Positions 15,001-25,553 of a DNA stretch of 39,787 nt are shown piece by piece. Position 1 is the stretch's first letter. Each line of letters starts with the position of its first letter. The position numbers were made by a program, and so were the translations under genes. This stretch comes from Candidatus Woesearchaeota archaeon. GTDB lineage: Archaea; Nanobdellota; Nanobdellia; SCGC-AAA011-G17; GW2011-AR18. The notes under the pieces are model-generated. The model was not told the DNA's origin, did no database searches, and saw only the letters and a program-made list of their open reading frames with translations. The stretch spans positions 7,803 to 47,589 of the forward strand of contig JAGWAD010000031.1 of assembly GCA_018302105.1 (NCBI GenBank). Reading direction: 5' to 3'.

Positions 15001-17093
15001 TCATCATAGATTGATATTCCTGATATTTCTTCAATTACTTTTCTTCTTTCTTCAGGTTTCATTTCAGTAAAACCAATAATATCTCCCTGTAAAACTATAT
15101 TATGTCCATCTGGATCTATTCTTGCAGTATTTAAAAAATCTATAACCTGCTGTCTTGTCCTTATATCCTCATTTATTTTATATACACTAGTTCCATTTCT
15201 TTTTACTATTCTTGTTATAGCTGCTTCTTCCTTATCTGTTGAAAAAACTTTTGTAGAATTATCAAAAACAATTGTTACTTCTGCTTCTTTTGCAGCACCA
15301 TCTTTTTTATTTCCATGATAAATTAAATTAGCTGATTTTTCAGCTCTCATTTCTTTTGCAGAACTTTTTCCAAGCACAAAACACAAAGAATCCATTATAT
15401 TGCTATTATGCACAAAAATTCCATTTGCTATAAAGTTATGATTATCTTCAACTTCAAGATCATAAACAAATTTTTCTTCCTTTAATTTTTCTATTTTTAC
15501 TATTTGATCCCAGAATATATCCGAACTTGCAAGTCTGTTTAATAAAGTTAACATTTTTAATGAATAATCTAACTTTTCTAATAACAATTCTTTTTCAAAC
15601 TGATATAATTTTTGTACATTTTCAGTTCTCGGATTAAATAATCCTTTTTTCCAATTTATATTTATTGTATTAGTAGATAAATTTAAAACTGAAGCAGTTT
15701 CTCTCCCTGATATATTAATCTTAGTTAAATTAGCAACTAAATTAACAGCATTTCTATCTAAAGTTTGATAAATTTGATATAAATCAAACCATCTATCTGT
15801 AAATAAATCTAAGATTTCATTTAATTTATACCTTGTTGGACAACACCTATTTTCAACATATGCAGATAATGCTGGATATTCTTTTCTTAGATTTTTTACT
15901 TTAAGTCCAAGTTTGTTAATAATTTCTTTTATATAAATATTTACTTCTCTGGGCAAGAAATCTATATTTGTGTTTTGCTGAATATTTTTTTTAATTAAAC
16001 TAAATAAATTTTTAGATTTATATAAACATTTTAGCTCAATATTTTCATAAAATCTTTTGAGATTTTCATAACCATGAATATATAAGTAATAATATTGTCT
16101 TTTTATTTTTTTTTCAGTATTTGTAGCATGTTGAGTTCTTATTTTTATCTTTGATATTATTCCAAATCTAAGCAATAATCTTTGTACTTGGTTTGTTAAT
16201 TCTTTATTCTTTGAACAAAATTCTATAATGCCAATGTCTCTTCTAACATAACCATCAGTATCATAAATTCCACCAAGTAATTGCGATATTGTTTCATTAT
16301 CCGTGCTTAACAATAAATCTGGAATTTTTTTTATTGCGCTAGTTATTGGGTGGTTAAAATTCTTATAAAACAATTCACGAATATCTTTAACAATATCTTT
16401 ATTGTTTATACATATTGTTTTAGTTCGTCCTTTATAACTATATTCTCTAAATTTTGATCCTTTGTAGATTAAATTAACTAATTTTTTAAAATCTTCTAAT
16501 ATTTCAGTATCTTGATTTGTTAAGTCTATTCTAGATTTGCCCACATATCCATCTCCAATAATATAGCCTAATAATCTCGCTTTATTTTTATCAAAATTGT
16601 TTTTTGGATTTATTTTTATTATTCTTGGAGACACTATATAATCATTTTCTTTAAGTTGATTTATTAAAACACTTTTTAACATACCGTTACTAAATATCAT
16701 TACAGGATGACATCCAGTTGCCTTTATTTCTTTTCCAGTTCTTGTTTTTATAAGATAAACCTCTTCACCATCTCTTTTTATAAATTTTGCAACTTCCTTT
16801 TTTTCTGATTTCATAGTTATTGGATTTATAGAAATGATATATGTGCCTTTTTCATTGCAGTAAATACCATCCTTTAAAGTTTTTAAATTTTTTTCAGACT
16901 GTAATTTCTCTTCTACCAATTTTCCAATTTCTATTTCTTCACCATTTGCCAAAAGCACCTTAGAATCATAAGACAGGCTTTTTCCAGACCCATTTGGACC
17001 TATCACACAATTAAATCCATTTCCGAAAACCAGTTCTGTTTTATAAGCAAATGATTTGAAGCCTTTTGCTACAAGCTTTTTTATAACCACCAT
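12057..17093 (-). CDS. smc: SMC chromosome-segregation ATPase with an intein in Walker A
   Basis: The 1678-residue precursor contains a canonical SMC interrupted by an intein. The N-terminal ATPase half reads VIGPNGSGK at residues 30-38, then the intein (39-563), then SNIMDSLCFVLG. Removing it leaves 1153 residues, normal for an archaeal SMC. The mature protein has two long coiled coils on either side of a hinge (GIHGTVSELGNVDSKYSLALEVAAGARIKSI region). Its C-terminal head has signature motif LSGGEKT and Walker B FYLLDEVDAALD. SMC dimers compact and segregate the chromosome through ATP-driven loop formation with kleisin partners. No scpA or scpB neighbour is present here. It starts at ATG 17093 and converges with the envelope genes. 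Confidence 0.96.
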   Translation of the reverse strand: MVVIKKLVAKGFKSFAYKTELVFGNGFNCVIGPNGSGKSLSYDSKVLLANGEEIEIGKLVEEKLQSEKNLKTLKDGIYCNEKGTYIISINPITMKSEKKEVAKFIKRDGEEVYLIKTRTGKEIKATGCHPVMIFSNGMLKSVLINQLKENDYIVSPRIIKINPKNNFDKNKARLLGYIIGDGYVGKSRIDLTNQDTEILEDFKKLVNLIYKGSKFREYSYKGRTKTICINNKDIVKDIRELFYKNFNHPITSAIKKIPDLLLSTDNETISQLLGGIYDTDGYVRRDIGIIEFCSKNKELTNQVQRLLLRFGIISKIKIRTQHATNTEKKIKRQYYYLYIHGYENLKRFYENIELKCLYKSKNLFSLIKKNIQQNTNIDFLPREVNIYIKEIINKLGLKVKNLRKEYPALSAYVENRCCPTRYKLNEILDLFTDRWFDLYQIYQTLDRNAVNLVANLTKINISGRETASVLNLSTNTININWKKGLFNPRTENVQKLYQFEKELLLEKLDYSLKMLTLLNRLASSDIFWDQIVKIEKLKEEKFVYDLEVEDNHNFIANGIFVHNSNIMDSLCFVLGKSSAKEMRAEKSANLIYHGNKKDGAAKEAEVTIVFDNSTKVFSTDKEEAAITRIVKRNGTSVYKINEDIRTRQQVIDFLNTARIDPDGHNIVLQGDIIGFTEMKPEERRKVIEEISGISIYDDKKHKCLNELEKVDSRLNETEIILTERAANLRELKKERDQAIRYKELQESLKDDKGTYLHLHIKDKETKLEEIEKKKKEAEENISKAVKEIENLKNQILNFKEETKKINNEIEVKGEKEQLVLRKEIEELKTNIVKANSRIEICRNEIEKIKIRKEQLNNNIKDLNDKIKQLKSEKQKHEIKLKEIDDNEKVINSKLIQIKEKHGINNDIGSTFEELDKDIEKSLSEISKTNEEKQNLLRKKDQLIFKLNSIDEKLNNLKGSSEEVNKLKDNKKKFRELIEQLNKLMNEQSAIIPQLNKSRIDYNQISEDLAKMKARQIGIQEVSLGDLAIRKILELKKTLKGIHGTVSELGNVDSKYSLALEVAAGARIKSIVVETDIIAQKCIEHLKEHKLGTATFLPLNKIKSRVLQQNINEILKKEGVHGLATDIVKFDNKYSDIFGYVLGPTVIIDNVDIGRRIGIGNARMVTLEGDLLEPSGAMVGGYRQKLGFGFMEKEVDENVVKLEDGMKNTRKLIDHLENKKTETEISISNLRDEKAHLESEILKVEKTLNIEGIDVNKILDEKKNLSSEIKNFDSTILNYENKIKEVNKILEQLKVKREKAKEQLSNPEISKDLEKLEEDKLKLKEQYLTVQSSIKNIDVQVSTMLMPEIEKTDKIIKQHEKENEEFLKELKNIEEIYKNRIQELKIKENEEKKFYTNFKDLIEKRNKTGEKIQKIETTIVREEEKTKGHEQRLNNLSIDRAKFIAEIEGLNKEISQLGEIKIRRGINLEELKLRINENEKELIKIGNVNLRALEVYESIEKEYGTIVDKVSKLKIEKEDVLNMMNEIETSKNDIFMKTYNVISSKFSEIFSQLTTKGEAFMELENKEMPLQGGIEIQIKIASNKQLDMKSLSGGEKTLAALALIFSIQEHAPSPFYLLDEVDAALDKKNSEMLSKLIQKYSSKAQYIVISHNDHVMGEAEYLYGVSMQNGITKVVSLKV
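15405..16979 (-). mobile_element. SMC intein with LAGLIDADG homing endonuclease
   Basis: This 525-residue element starts with Ser (SLSYDSKVLLANG, block A) and ends FIANGIFVHN, with Ser as the +1 extein residue (SNIMD). Block B is ATGCHPV with the T-x-x-H pattern. Block F is FVYDLEVEDNHNF. Two LAGLIDADG motifs, RLLGYIIGDGYV and LLGGIYDTDGYV, keep their acidic residues, so the endonuclease may be active. A helical DNA-binding-looking region lies between the endonuclease and the C-terminal splicing blocks. It sits between Lys and Ser of the Walker A motif, so splicing is required for ATP binding. Confidence 0.93.
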
Positions 17094-17227
17094 CTTTGTA
17101 GAATCACTCTAATATTAATTTATAAGGATTTCGCAAGAATACTTACTCTTTAGGTTAATTCATAAGCTTTTTTATATAATATATAAATATTTGCTAAAAA
17201 TATGTTACCATTTTCAAGTAAACACAC

Positions 17228-17243
17228 CCGAAAGATTTAAATA
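17228..17243 (+). promoter_or_regulatory. Strong rRNA-like BRE/TATA promoter
   Basis: CCGAAAGATTTAAATA. The core AAAGATTTAAATA is identical to that before the rRNA operon (33041-33053). The predicted start of transcription is around 17265-17270, leaving a leader of about 55 bases before ATG 17325 that holds a stem-loop. Confidence 0.6.
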
Positions 17244-17277
17244 CTAGTAATTCTATACATTATTATCACCTCTTTTT

Positions 17278-17313
17278 CCCAGGGAGAGGGTTCTTCGGAA
17301 TCTGATCCTTGGG
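17278..17313 (+). ncRNA. Structured 5' leader (candidate RNA element)
   Basis: Inside the predicted leader an outer stem CCCAGG (17278-17283) faces CCTTGGG (17307-17313), an internal loop GAGA/TGAT follows, and an inner stem GGTTC/GAATC is closed by a TTCG tetraloop (loop 17294-17297). The GAGA/TGAT loop could form tandem sheared G-A pairs as in a kink-turn, the motif bound by L7Ae in archaea. This is inferred from pairing only. It may be a regulatory leader for the three following genes or a stable small RNA. No similar hairpin was found before other genes in the window. Confidence 0.4.
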
Positions 17314-17324
17314 TTTATAGTCAA

Positions 17325-17582
17325 ATGGAACAAAATTATCTATTTAAAAATTTTAGATCTGCTAAAATTGCAAGTTATTCTTTAGAATGTTTAAGTATTC
17401 TATATTTAAGTTATTTTATAGATAAAAATGTTGATTTCTTCTCTCTTAGAGGCTGGGGTATTGCAGGTCTTGGAGTTAGTCTTTATATATTAGGAAGAAC
17501 CGGTAATGATTTAACAGATTTAATATGTCAATCGAAGATTCATAAAGAATTGAGTGATAAAGTAACAAGAGCTGATGAATAA
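17325..17582 (+). CDS. Small membrane protein, 85 aa, paralogue of next gene
   Basis: The protein has two hydrophobic segments (SLECLSILYLSYFI at about 19-32 and GIAGLGVSLYILG at about 45-57) between charged ends, with a basic/acidic C-terminal tail (HKELSDKVTRADE). It resembles the next protein: both have a short N-terminus, then FxNFRSAKIASYS versus FGSYKKDKIVAYS, then a helix and a D-rich turn. That suggests tandem duplication. It is the first gene after a strong promoter and a structured leader, and its stop overlaps the next start (TAATG). I do not recognise the family. No enzymatic motif was seen. Confidence 0.65.
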   Translation: MEQNYLFKNFRSAKIASYSLECLSILYLSYFIDKNVDFFSLRGWGIAGLGVSLYILGRTGNDLTDLICQSKIHKELSDKVTRADE

Positions 17583-17839
17583 TGACTGAAGATTATGTAT
17601 TTGGAAGCTATAAAAAAGATAAAATTGTAGCTTATTCTATGGGAATTCTTTCTGCTTTAAACTTAATAGACTTAAGATATGCAGATACTGACCCTTTTGT
17701 GACTTTATTTTTAGCAAATACCCAATTTGTAGCTATTTCTTTAGGAGCGTTGTTTTATGATAAAACTGAAAATAAAAGGCGATTATCGAACAATAGAATT
17801 ATTTCTAATGAAGGGCTTGAATCAAGAGTGGAGGATTAA
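17582..17839 (+). CDS. Small membrane protein, 85 aa, paralogue of previous gene
   Basis: Start overlaps the previous stop by one base (TAATG), a sign of translational coupling. It has two hydrophobic stretches (IVAYSMGILSALNLIDL at about 14-30 and VTLFLANTQFVAISLGALF at about 39-57), then a charged tail (NKRRLSNNRIISNEGLESRVED). Length and layout match the preceding gene, and the N-terminal boxes (YVFGSYKKDKIVAYS versus YLFKNFRSAKIASYS) are similar, so the pair is probably an old duplication. No known family recognised. A heterodimer in the membrane is a plausible but untested idea. Confidence 0.65.
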   Translation: MTEDYVFGSYKKDKIVAYSMGILSALNLIDLRYADTDPFVTLFLANTQFVAISLGALFYDKTENKRRLSNNRIISNEGLESRVED

Positions 17840-17840
17840 A

Positions 17841-18191
17841 ATGGAACAAAATAAAAAATTAGAAGAATTAACTGATTTAAATATTGATAAAATAAGGGAA
17901 CTAGCATTAAAATACAGGGATTTTGTGACTAAAGTTTGGCCTACAATATCGCAGTATATGTGCAATGTTACAGCAGCACACTATATATCTAAATATGATC
18001 CCGAAACTCAAAAATCTGTTGGTGAAAATAATGGGCCGTTTGCTAATTTGTATTTGGAATGGATAAAACAAAGAAATTCAGATAAGATTACTGATAAATA
18101 TCGTTTCCATAGAGAATTTATAGAATACTTACCAAAAGAACTGATAATTGACGTAGCTGTTAATGAAGGTGTTATGGGTCTTGGTTCTTAA
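17841..18191 (+). CDS. Hypothetical protein, 116 aa
   Basis: I start it at ATG 17841, one base after the previous stop, with GGAGG at about 17829-17833 as ribosome-binding site; an open frame further upstream would overlap the previous gene deeply. The protein begins MEQNKKLEELTDLNIDKIRELALKYRDF and is mostly helical, with conserved-looking aromatic positions (TKVWPTISQYMC, ANLYLEWIKQR, YRFHREFIEYLP) and a hydrophobic end (ELIIDVAVNEGVMGLGS). It has no membrane helix. No family recognised. It is the third gene of the leader-controlled cluster. Confidence 0.65.
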   Translation: MEQNKKLEELTDLNIDKIRELALKYRDFVTKVWPTISQYMCNVTAAHYISKYDPETQKSVGENNGPFANLYLEWIKQRNSDKITDKYRFHREFIEYLPKELIIDVAVNEGVMGLGS

Positions 18192-18268
18192 GAAAGGGGC
18201 TATTAATTGCTCCAGTTTTTAAATTTTATATTCCTATAACATTCTATTAATAATTATAAAAAATAAAA

Positions 18269-18451
18269 CTATTTCTTCATGAATTCAGTATAACCGCAAG
18301 TTCCGCAATGCAATCTATCTTTATGCACACCTAAAAATACTCCGACACCACATTTAGGGCATGTTTTTGCTCTTTCCAGGTTTTTTCCAGTTGTTTTATA
18401 CTTCTTCCATTTTTCAGAAGGCTTCTTGTTTTTCTTTTTTTTCTTTGCCAC
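18269..18451 (-). CDS. rps27ae: Ribosomal protein eS31 (S27ae)
   Basis: The 60-residue protein has a lysine-rich N-terminus ([20 protein letters not shown]) and a C4 zinc ribbon: Cys31-x2-Cys34 (CPKCG) and Cys49-x2-Cys52 (CGTCGY). This matches the archaeal S27ae protein, which lacks the ubiquitin fusion of eukaryotes and sits on the small-subunit beak. It is the last gene of the rpo7-spt4-eS24-eS31 run, the arrangement common across archaea. The gap from eS24 is 27 bases. Confidence 0.95.
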   Translation of the reverse strand: MAKKKKKNKKPSEKWKKYKTTGKNLERAKTCPKCGVGVFLGVHKDRLHCGTCGYTEFMKK

Positions 18452-18478
18452 GATAATTGTATAACCGCAATTACGTTA

Positions 18479-18775
18479 TTACGCCTTTGCCGGTTGTGCT
18501 GCCTCCTTTTTAACTTTTTTTCCTTTAGGAGTTTCCAAGAATTTTAAATTTTTTTCATCTTCGTATATATTTGCAATTATCTGTGATTTTTGCATCCCAA
18601 AATTAGTATAAACATTTCTTATAGAAACTAAATTTGGTTCAACATTTAAATTTTTAGCTACCTGCTCCTGCAAGACTTTTTTAGAAGGGGTTGCCTGTTT
18701 TAAATGTTCTATTTCATAAGTTATACTTTTCCTTTGTAATAAAGGATATTCATGCGTTTTGAGTTTCTTTAACAT
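18479..18775 (-). CDS. rps24e: Ribosomal protein eS24
   Basis: I start it at ATG 18775 (MLKKLKTHEYPLLQRKSITYEI), preceded by AAAGGAG as ribosome-binding site. A start ten codons upstream exists but would lie inside the preceding gene. The 98-residue product has the eS24 core: RKSITYEIEHLKQATPSK, a helix KVLQEQVAKNLNV, the NLVSIRNVYTNFGMQKSQIIANIYED strand pair, and a lysine/alanine-rich tail. It is a small-subunit protein. Its start overlaps the 3' end of the small membrane protein gene by 26 bases, so the two are translated in coupled fashion. Confidence 0.93.
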   Translation of the reverse strand: MLKKLKTHEYPLLQRKSITYEIEHLKQATPSKKVLQEQVAKNLNVEPNLVSIRNVYTNFGMQKSQIIANIYEDEKNLKFLETPKGKKVKKEAAQPAKA

Positions 18776-18932
18776 TTTCTTCTCCTTTGAATGCGAATAA
18801 AGCAATTATTATAGTAGACATTACAGTTATAAAGAATGCTATGGAAGCTATTTTAATATTTAAGTATAAATTAAGTAAAAATAGTATATAAGAAGCTACA
18901 GGAATAATTAAAGAAAATTTTAGTTTGTTCAT
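18750..18932 (-). CDS. Small two-helix membrane protein, 60 aa
   Basis: The ATG at 18932 overlaps the spt4 stop (ATGA), and the stop lies within the first codons of eS24, so both ends fit a coupled operon gene. The product is almost entirely hydrophobic: FSLIIPVASYILFLLNLYL and IASIAFFITVMSTIIIALFAF, then a short charged tail (KGEENVKETQNA). I do not recognise it. In many archaea this slot between spt4 and rps24e holds a different gene (DUF359, dephospho-CoA kinase), which is absent here. The overlaps at both ends argue against a chance frame. Confidence 0.7.
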   Translation of the reverse strand: MNKLKFSLIIPVASYILFLLNLYLNIKIASIAFFITVMSTIIIALFAFKGEENVKETQNA

Positions 18933-19117
18933 CTTGTCTTTATAGCATATTCTCCTTTTACTTTTATATCTAATTTTTTAGCAATTTCAGATTTATCTAT
19001 ATCAAATACAATTATTCTTCCTTTCCATGATGTTGTTAAATCTGCAGATCCGCATATTGGACATTGAGTTCCTTTTACAAATATCTTACACTTTTTGCAT
19101 GCTTTTTTCTTTGTCAC
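18929..19117 (-). CDS. spt4: Transcription elongation factor Spt4 (RpoE'')
   Basis: The 62-residue protein has the Spt4 zinc finger: Cys7-x2-Cys10 (KACKKCK) and Cys19-x2-Cys22 (TQCPICGS). After it come the strand segment LTTSWKGRIIVFD, then KSEIAKKLDI and the typical end KGEYAIKTR. Spt4 pairs with Spt5 to close the RNA polymerase clamp and keep elongation processive. It follows rpo7 by 33 bases on the same strand, the arrangement usual in archaea. Confidence 0.95.
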   Translation of the reverse strand: MTKKKACKKCKIFVKGTQCPICGSADLTTSWKGRIIVFDIDKSEIAKKLDIKVKGEYAIKTR

Positions 19118-19150
19118 TTTAAACGTTCTTCTCGCATTTCTTTATTGCGA

Positions 19151-19726
19151 TTACTTTTCTTTCTCCTTTTTAACTTTTTTATCTCCCTTTTTTGCTAAAT
19201 CCTCTTCTATCCATTTTAAATTTCCTAATCCTACTTGCCTCATTGTTAATCCTATTTTTGGATTTTCTGCATCTTTATAGCTTACTGCAATTATTCTTGC
19301 TCTACAAGAATCTCCAACTTTTAAACTTTTCTTTGATTCTTTTCCAACCAATACTTTTGTTTTACTAAAACTTATGAAATCATCCATTGTTTGTGAAACA
19401 TGTATCATTCCATCAACTGGACCTATATTTATGAAAGCTCCAAAATTTGTTATATCTGATATTTTTCCTAATGCAACTTCCTGCATTTCAGGGATAAAAG
19501 TAATCATTTTAAATTCTGTGTAATAATAAGGTGCACCATCTCCAGCAACAATTATTCCCTCGCCTATTTTTAATACTTCACTTACAAAAACTACAAAACC
19601 AACGTCCTGACTTATATGTCCTTCAAAAGTTTCATTTAATCTTTTAAGAACAGCTTCTTCTATATTATCTTTTAATAGATTTGGAGGTACTCTCACATGG
19701 GATTTTGCTTTTATTTCATAGAACAT
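19151..19726 (-). CDS. rpo7: DNA-directed RNA polymerase subunit Rpo7 (RpoE')
   Basis: The 191-residue protein has the N-terminal tip domain (MFYEIKAKSHVRVPPNLLKDNIEEAVLKRL...FEGHISQDVGFVV) and a C-terminal S1 RNA-binding domain (ALGKISDITNFGAFINIGPVDGMIHVSQ). It ends in a lysine-rich tail (KKGDKKVKKEKEK). With Rpo4 it forms the polymerase stalk that aids initiation and binds nascent RNA. A TATA-like element (GACTTTTTAAATG read on the plus strand, about 19749-19761) lies about 25 bases before the ATG, so the gene has its own leaderless promoter even though an opposite-strand gene now separates it from the PIN gene. Confidence 0.96.
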   Translation of the reverse strand: MFYEIKAKSHVRVPPNLLKDNIEEAVLKRLNETFEGHISQDVGFVVFVSEVLKIGEGIIVAGDGAPYYYTEFKMITFIPEMQEVALGKISDITNFGAFINIGPVDGMIHVSQTMDDFISFSKTKVLVGKESKKSLKVGDSCRARIIAVSYKDAENPKIGLTMRQVGLGNLKWIEEDLAKKGDKKVKKEKEK

Positions 19727-19854
19727 TTTTTAAATGGAACAATATTGACTTTTTAAATGTTTTGGTATAAAGATAGTTTATAAAGAAAATGTATTATAAT
19801 TTATTAGTAGTAACAAATGTAAAGATTTATAAATGTCCTGACTTTCAAATTATC

Positions 19855-20979
19855 ATGGTAATGGATTTTTTTAGAAGACCGAGTACAGAGGATTTAGAAA
19901 AAGAAGTATTAGAAGCTGATAGACTAATTTCTGAAGCAGAAGAAACAGAATCTTTATCTACTGCTATTCCATATTTGCAATCATATTTGAGATTAGTAAG
20001 AAGATCAAAACAAAAAGATATTTACGAACCTGAAGATATTCAAACAATTTTAGGAGATAAATTAGCAGGTAATATAATTAAACAATATAAAGATTTATTT
20101 TTCTTAAATTTAGTTCCAGGAACTTTCAGAATAGAAGTTCCAAGAGAGATTTCTTTAGATGCAATAATTGATGAAGAAATAAGAATACATGAAGAAGTTG
20201 CCAATGGTTTAATGAATAAGGATGAAGTAAAAAAACAAGCACATAGAATTGTTTTGAAAAAAAGACAGGAATTAAAATCAAATTATGAACAGATTTTTTT
20301 AGAAATAATAAATACTGCAGAAGCAAATATATTAAATAATAATTATCCTATGGCCAGGCTTATTGATGATTATGAATCAAATTTATTAGCTTATACAAAA
20401 ATTGGCGGAATTGGGACGCCTGTTGTTGAAAAAGAGGGGGGAAAAATTTCACTTTCCAAAATTTTATATGAAGCAGCTATTACTAATTCCCGTTTTAAGA
20501 TAGAACAATTAATTAAAACAACTGAATTTGAGGAAGAATTTGGACTTACAGAAAGCAAATTAAATGTAACTTCAAATCAATTTAGTAATATGATTGATCA
20601 AATATCTACTTATGCTGAAAAAGCTAAAATAAGTACTGATGAACAATCTAAGTTAGATATCATGTTGGGGAATTATAGAAACAGCAGACAAAGTTTGATT
20701 GGAAAAAACAGAGAAGCAATTGAAGCATTGCATGATAATTTATATAATAAAGTAAATGAAGAAGTTACAATAGATAGCAAAGTGGATGCATTTAGAAGAC
20801 TAATGGAGCTAACTTTTTTACACAGGGAAGTATTAGAAATAGAAGATCCAAAACCATTAATTGATTATAGTCTTAAATTATTTAAAGAAGCTGGATATAA
20901 ATTTATAAAAAGTAAAAATGAACTTATTTTAATTGCACCAGATGAAAAAACATATGAAACCGGGCTTTCAGTAAATTAA
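19855..20979 (+). CDS. Hypothetical helical protein, 374 aa
   Basis: I start it at ATG 19855 (MVMDFFRRPSTEDLEKE). A TATA element AAAGATTTATAAAT (19821-19834) is centred about 25 bases before it, so in-frame codons upstream of 19855 are not translated. The protein is almost wholly helical and charged, rich in Glu, Lys and Ile, with segments such as EVLEADRLISEAEE, ILGDKLAGNIIKQYKDLF, RIHEEVANGLMNKDEVKKQAHRI, and a hydrophobic last strand (KSKNELILIAP). No known family recognised; no membrane segment. It lies on the opposite strand, wedged between the PIN gene and rpo7, and ends exactly at the base before the PIN stop. Confidence 0.7.
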   Translation: MVMDFFRRPSTEDLEKEVLEADRLISEAEETESLSTAIPYLQSYLRLVRRSKQKDIYEPEDIQTILGDKLAGNIIKQYKDLFFLNLVPGTFRIEVPREISLDAIIDEEIRIHEEVANGLMNKDEVKKQAHRIVLKKRQELKSNYEQIFLEIINTAEANILNNNYPMARLIDDYESNLLAYTKIGGIGTPVVEKEGGKISLSKILYEAAITNSRFKIEQLIKTTEFEEEFGLTESKLNVTSNQFSNMIDQISTYAEKAKISTDEQSKLDIMLGNYRNSRQSLIGKNREAIEALHDNLYNKVNEEVTIDSKVDAFRRLMELTFLHREVLEIEDPKPLIDYSLKLFKEAGYKFIKSKNELILIAPDEKTYETGLSVN

Positions 20980-21324
20980 TTATTTTAATTCCAGATATTT
21001 CTTTTTTCTTATAATTATAACATTTGAAGATAATTTATCTTTAACGCCTTTATCCTGAGTAGCAATAATATCACCTAATGAAGACAAACGAGATAGTTCA
21101 TCATCAACATATGATAATCCAGAATTTATAATTTCCATTTTCTCAATATATCTTTTTATTAATACTAAATTTTTAGGCTTGACTTTTTCAAGTTCTTTAA
21201 TAGTTAAGTCTAGAACATACAATTTGTAAGGAAAGTCGCATATTCTTTCAATTTCAGTAAATAAATCAATTTTATAACTGGCACAATATATTAAAAAATT
21301 TGTATCTAAGATTATTCTTTTCAT
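20980..21324 (-). CDS. PIN-domain protein, FCF1/COG1412-like
   Basis: The 114-residue protein begins with the PIN strand KRIILDTNFLIYCA, where Asp7 is the first metal ligand. After the KIDLFTEIERICDFPYKLYVLDLTIKELEK segment with its acidic residue, it has GDIIATQDKGVKDKL, whose acidic pair completes a metal-binding pocket. The wording resembles the archaeal COG1412 family, related to the rRNA-processing nuclease Fcf1/Utp24. In many archaea this gene sits just upstream of rpo7, and the same strand order is kept here, so it is probably the conserved neighbour rather than a VapC toxin. There is no antitoxin gene next to it. Confidence 0.8.
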   Translation of the reverse strand: MKRIILDTNFLIYCASYKIDLFTEIERICDFPYKLYVLDLTIKELEKVKPKNLVLIKRYIEKMEIINSGLSYVDDELSRLSSLGDIIATQDKGVKDKLSSNVIIIRKKKYLELK

Positions 21325-21532
21325 TTTATTTTTAACTATTAACTCTAACTTAAAACTTGCTATATTAGAAACTAAAATTATTAACCTTAAAACAGCCTAA
21401 AAACACATTTAAATGCACTTTTAAGCCTATGATTTATCTAACAAATTTTGCCTTTATAAGGCTCATAAACCCAATAAAATACACTTATAGACCAAGAAAG
21501 TATTATAAAGATAATAAACATCTCAATTATAG

Positions 21533-25042
<3,510 letters not shown>

Positions 25043-25045
25043 AAA

Positions 25046-25552
25046 ATGGTATTATCAAAATTAGAAAAAACATTATTTGGAATCGCATGCTCATTGCCTT
25101 TAGTAGAGTTATTATTTTATAGAATTTCAGTACCACTTCGCACACCAGATGAAAGGGCTATTGGTGTGAGTGGAGAACCATTAATATATAATGAAAATTT
25201 AACACCTTATATAGGAAATTTTCCTGAAAGTTTCTGGCTTCCTTTAGCATCAGGAATGATTGGGGATACAATAGCAGCTAAAGGGATATCAACACAGAAT
25301 AATTTTTTAGTCAAAGTAGGAAAATATTTTCCAGAAATTACAACAACAGCAGTTAGAACATATTTCACTTTAGGAGAAACTTTATTACCAAATATATTAC
25401 CAGGAACACCTGACGTAAAGGATGTGCCGGCAGTTTTATTTAGTGCATTGGCAGGCTATGTTATTGCAAAAATTGGTAGGAAATCTGGTTTTAATAATAG
25501 AGTCTATGATTCAATAAGAAGTTTAGAGCTTGTAGCTGAGGGAACTTCTTAA
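25046..25552 (+). CDS. Hypothetical membrane-associated protein, 168 aa
   Basis: The ATG lies three bases after the gyrB stop. The N-terminus is hydrophobic (KTLFGIACSLPLVELLFYRI). Later segments FWLPLASGMIGDTIAAKG and VPAVLFSALAGYVIAKIG are also apolar, giving perhaps two or three membrane passes. In between are polar loops with conserved-looking prolines and tyrosines (VPLRTPDERAIGVSGEPLIY). I do not recognise the family. It is part of the gyrB-gyrA operon, but nothing in the sequence links its function to gyrase. Confidence 0.65.
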   Translation: MVLSKLEKTLFGIACSLPLVELLFYRISVPLRTPDERAIGVSGEPLIYNENLTPYIGNFPESFWLPLASGMIGDTIAAKGISTQNNFLVKVGKYFPEITTTAVRTYFTLGETLLPNILPGTPDVKDVPAVLFSALAGYVIAKIGRKSGFNNRVYDSIRSLELVAEGTS

Positions 25553-25553
25553 A

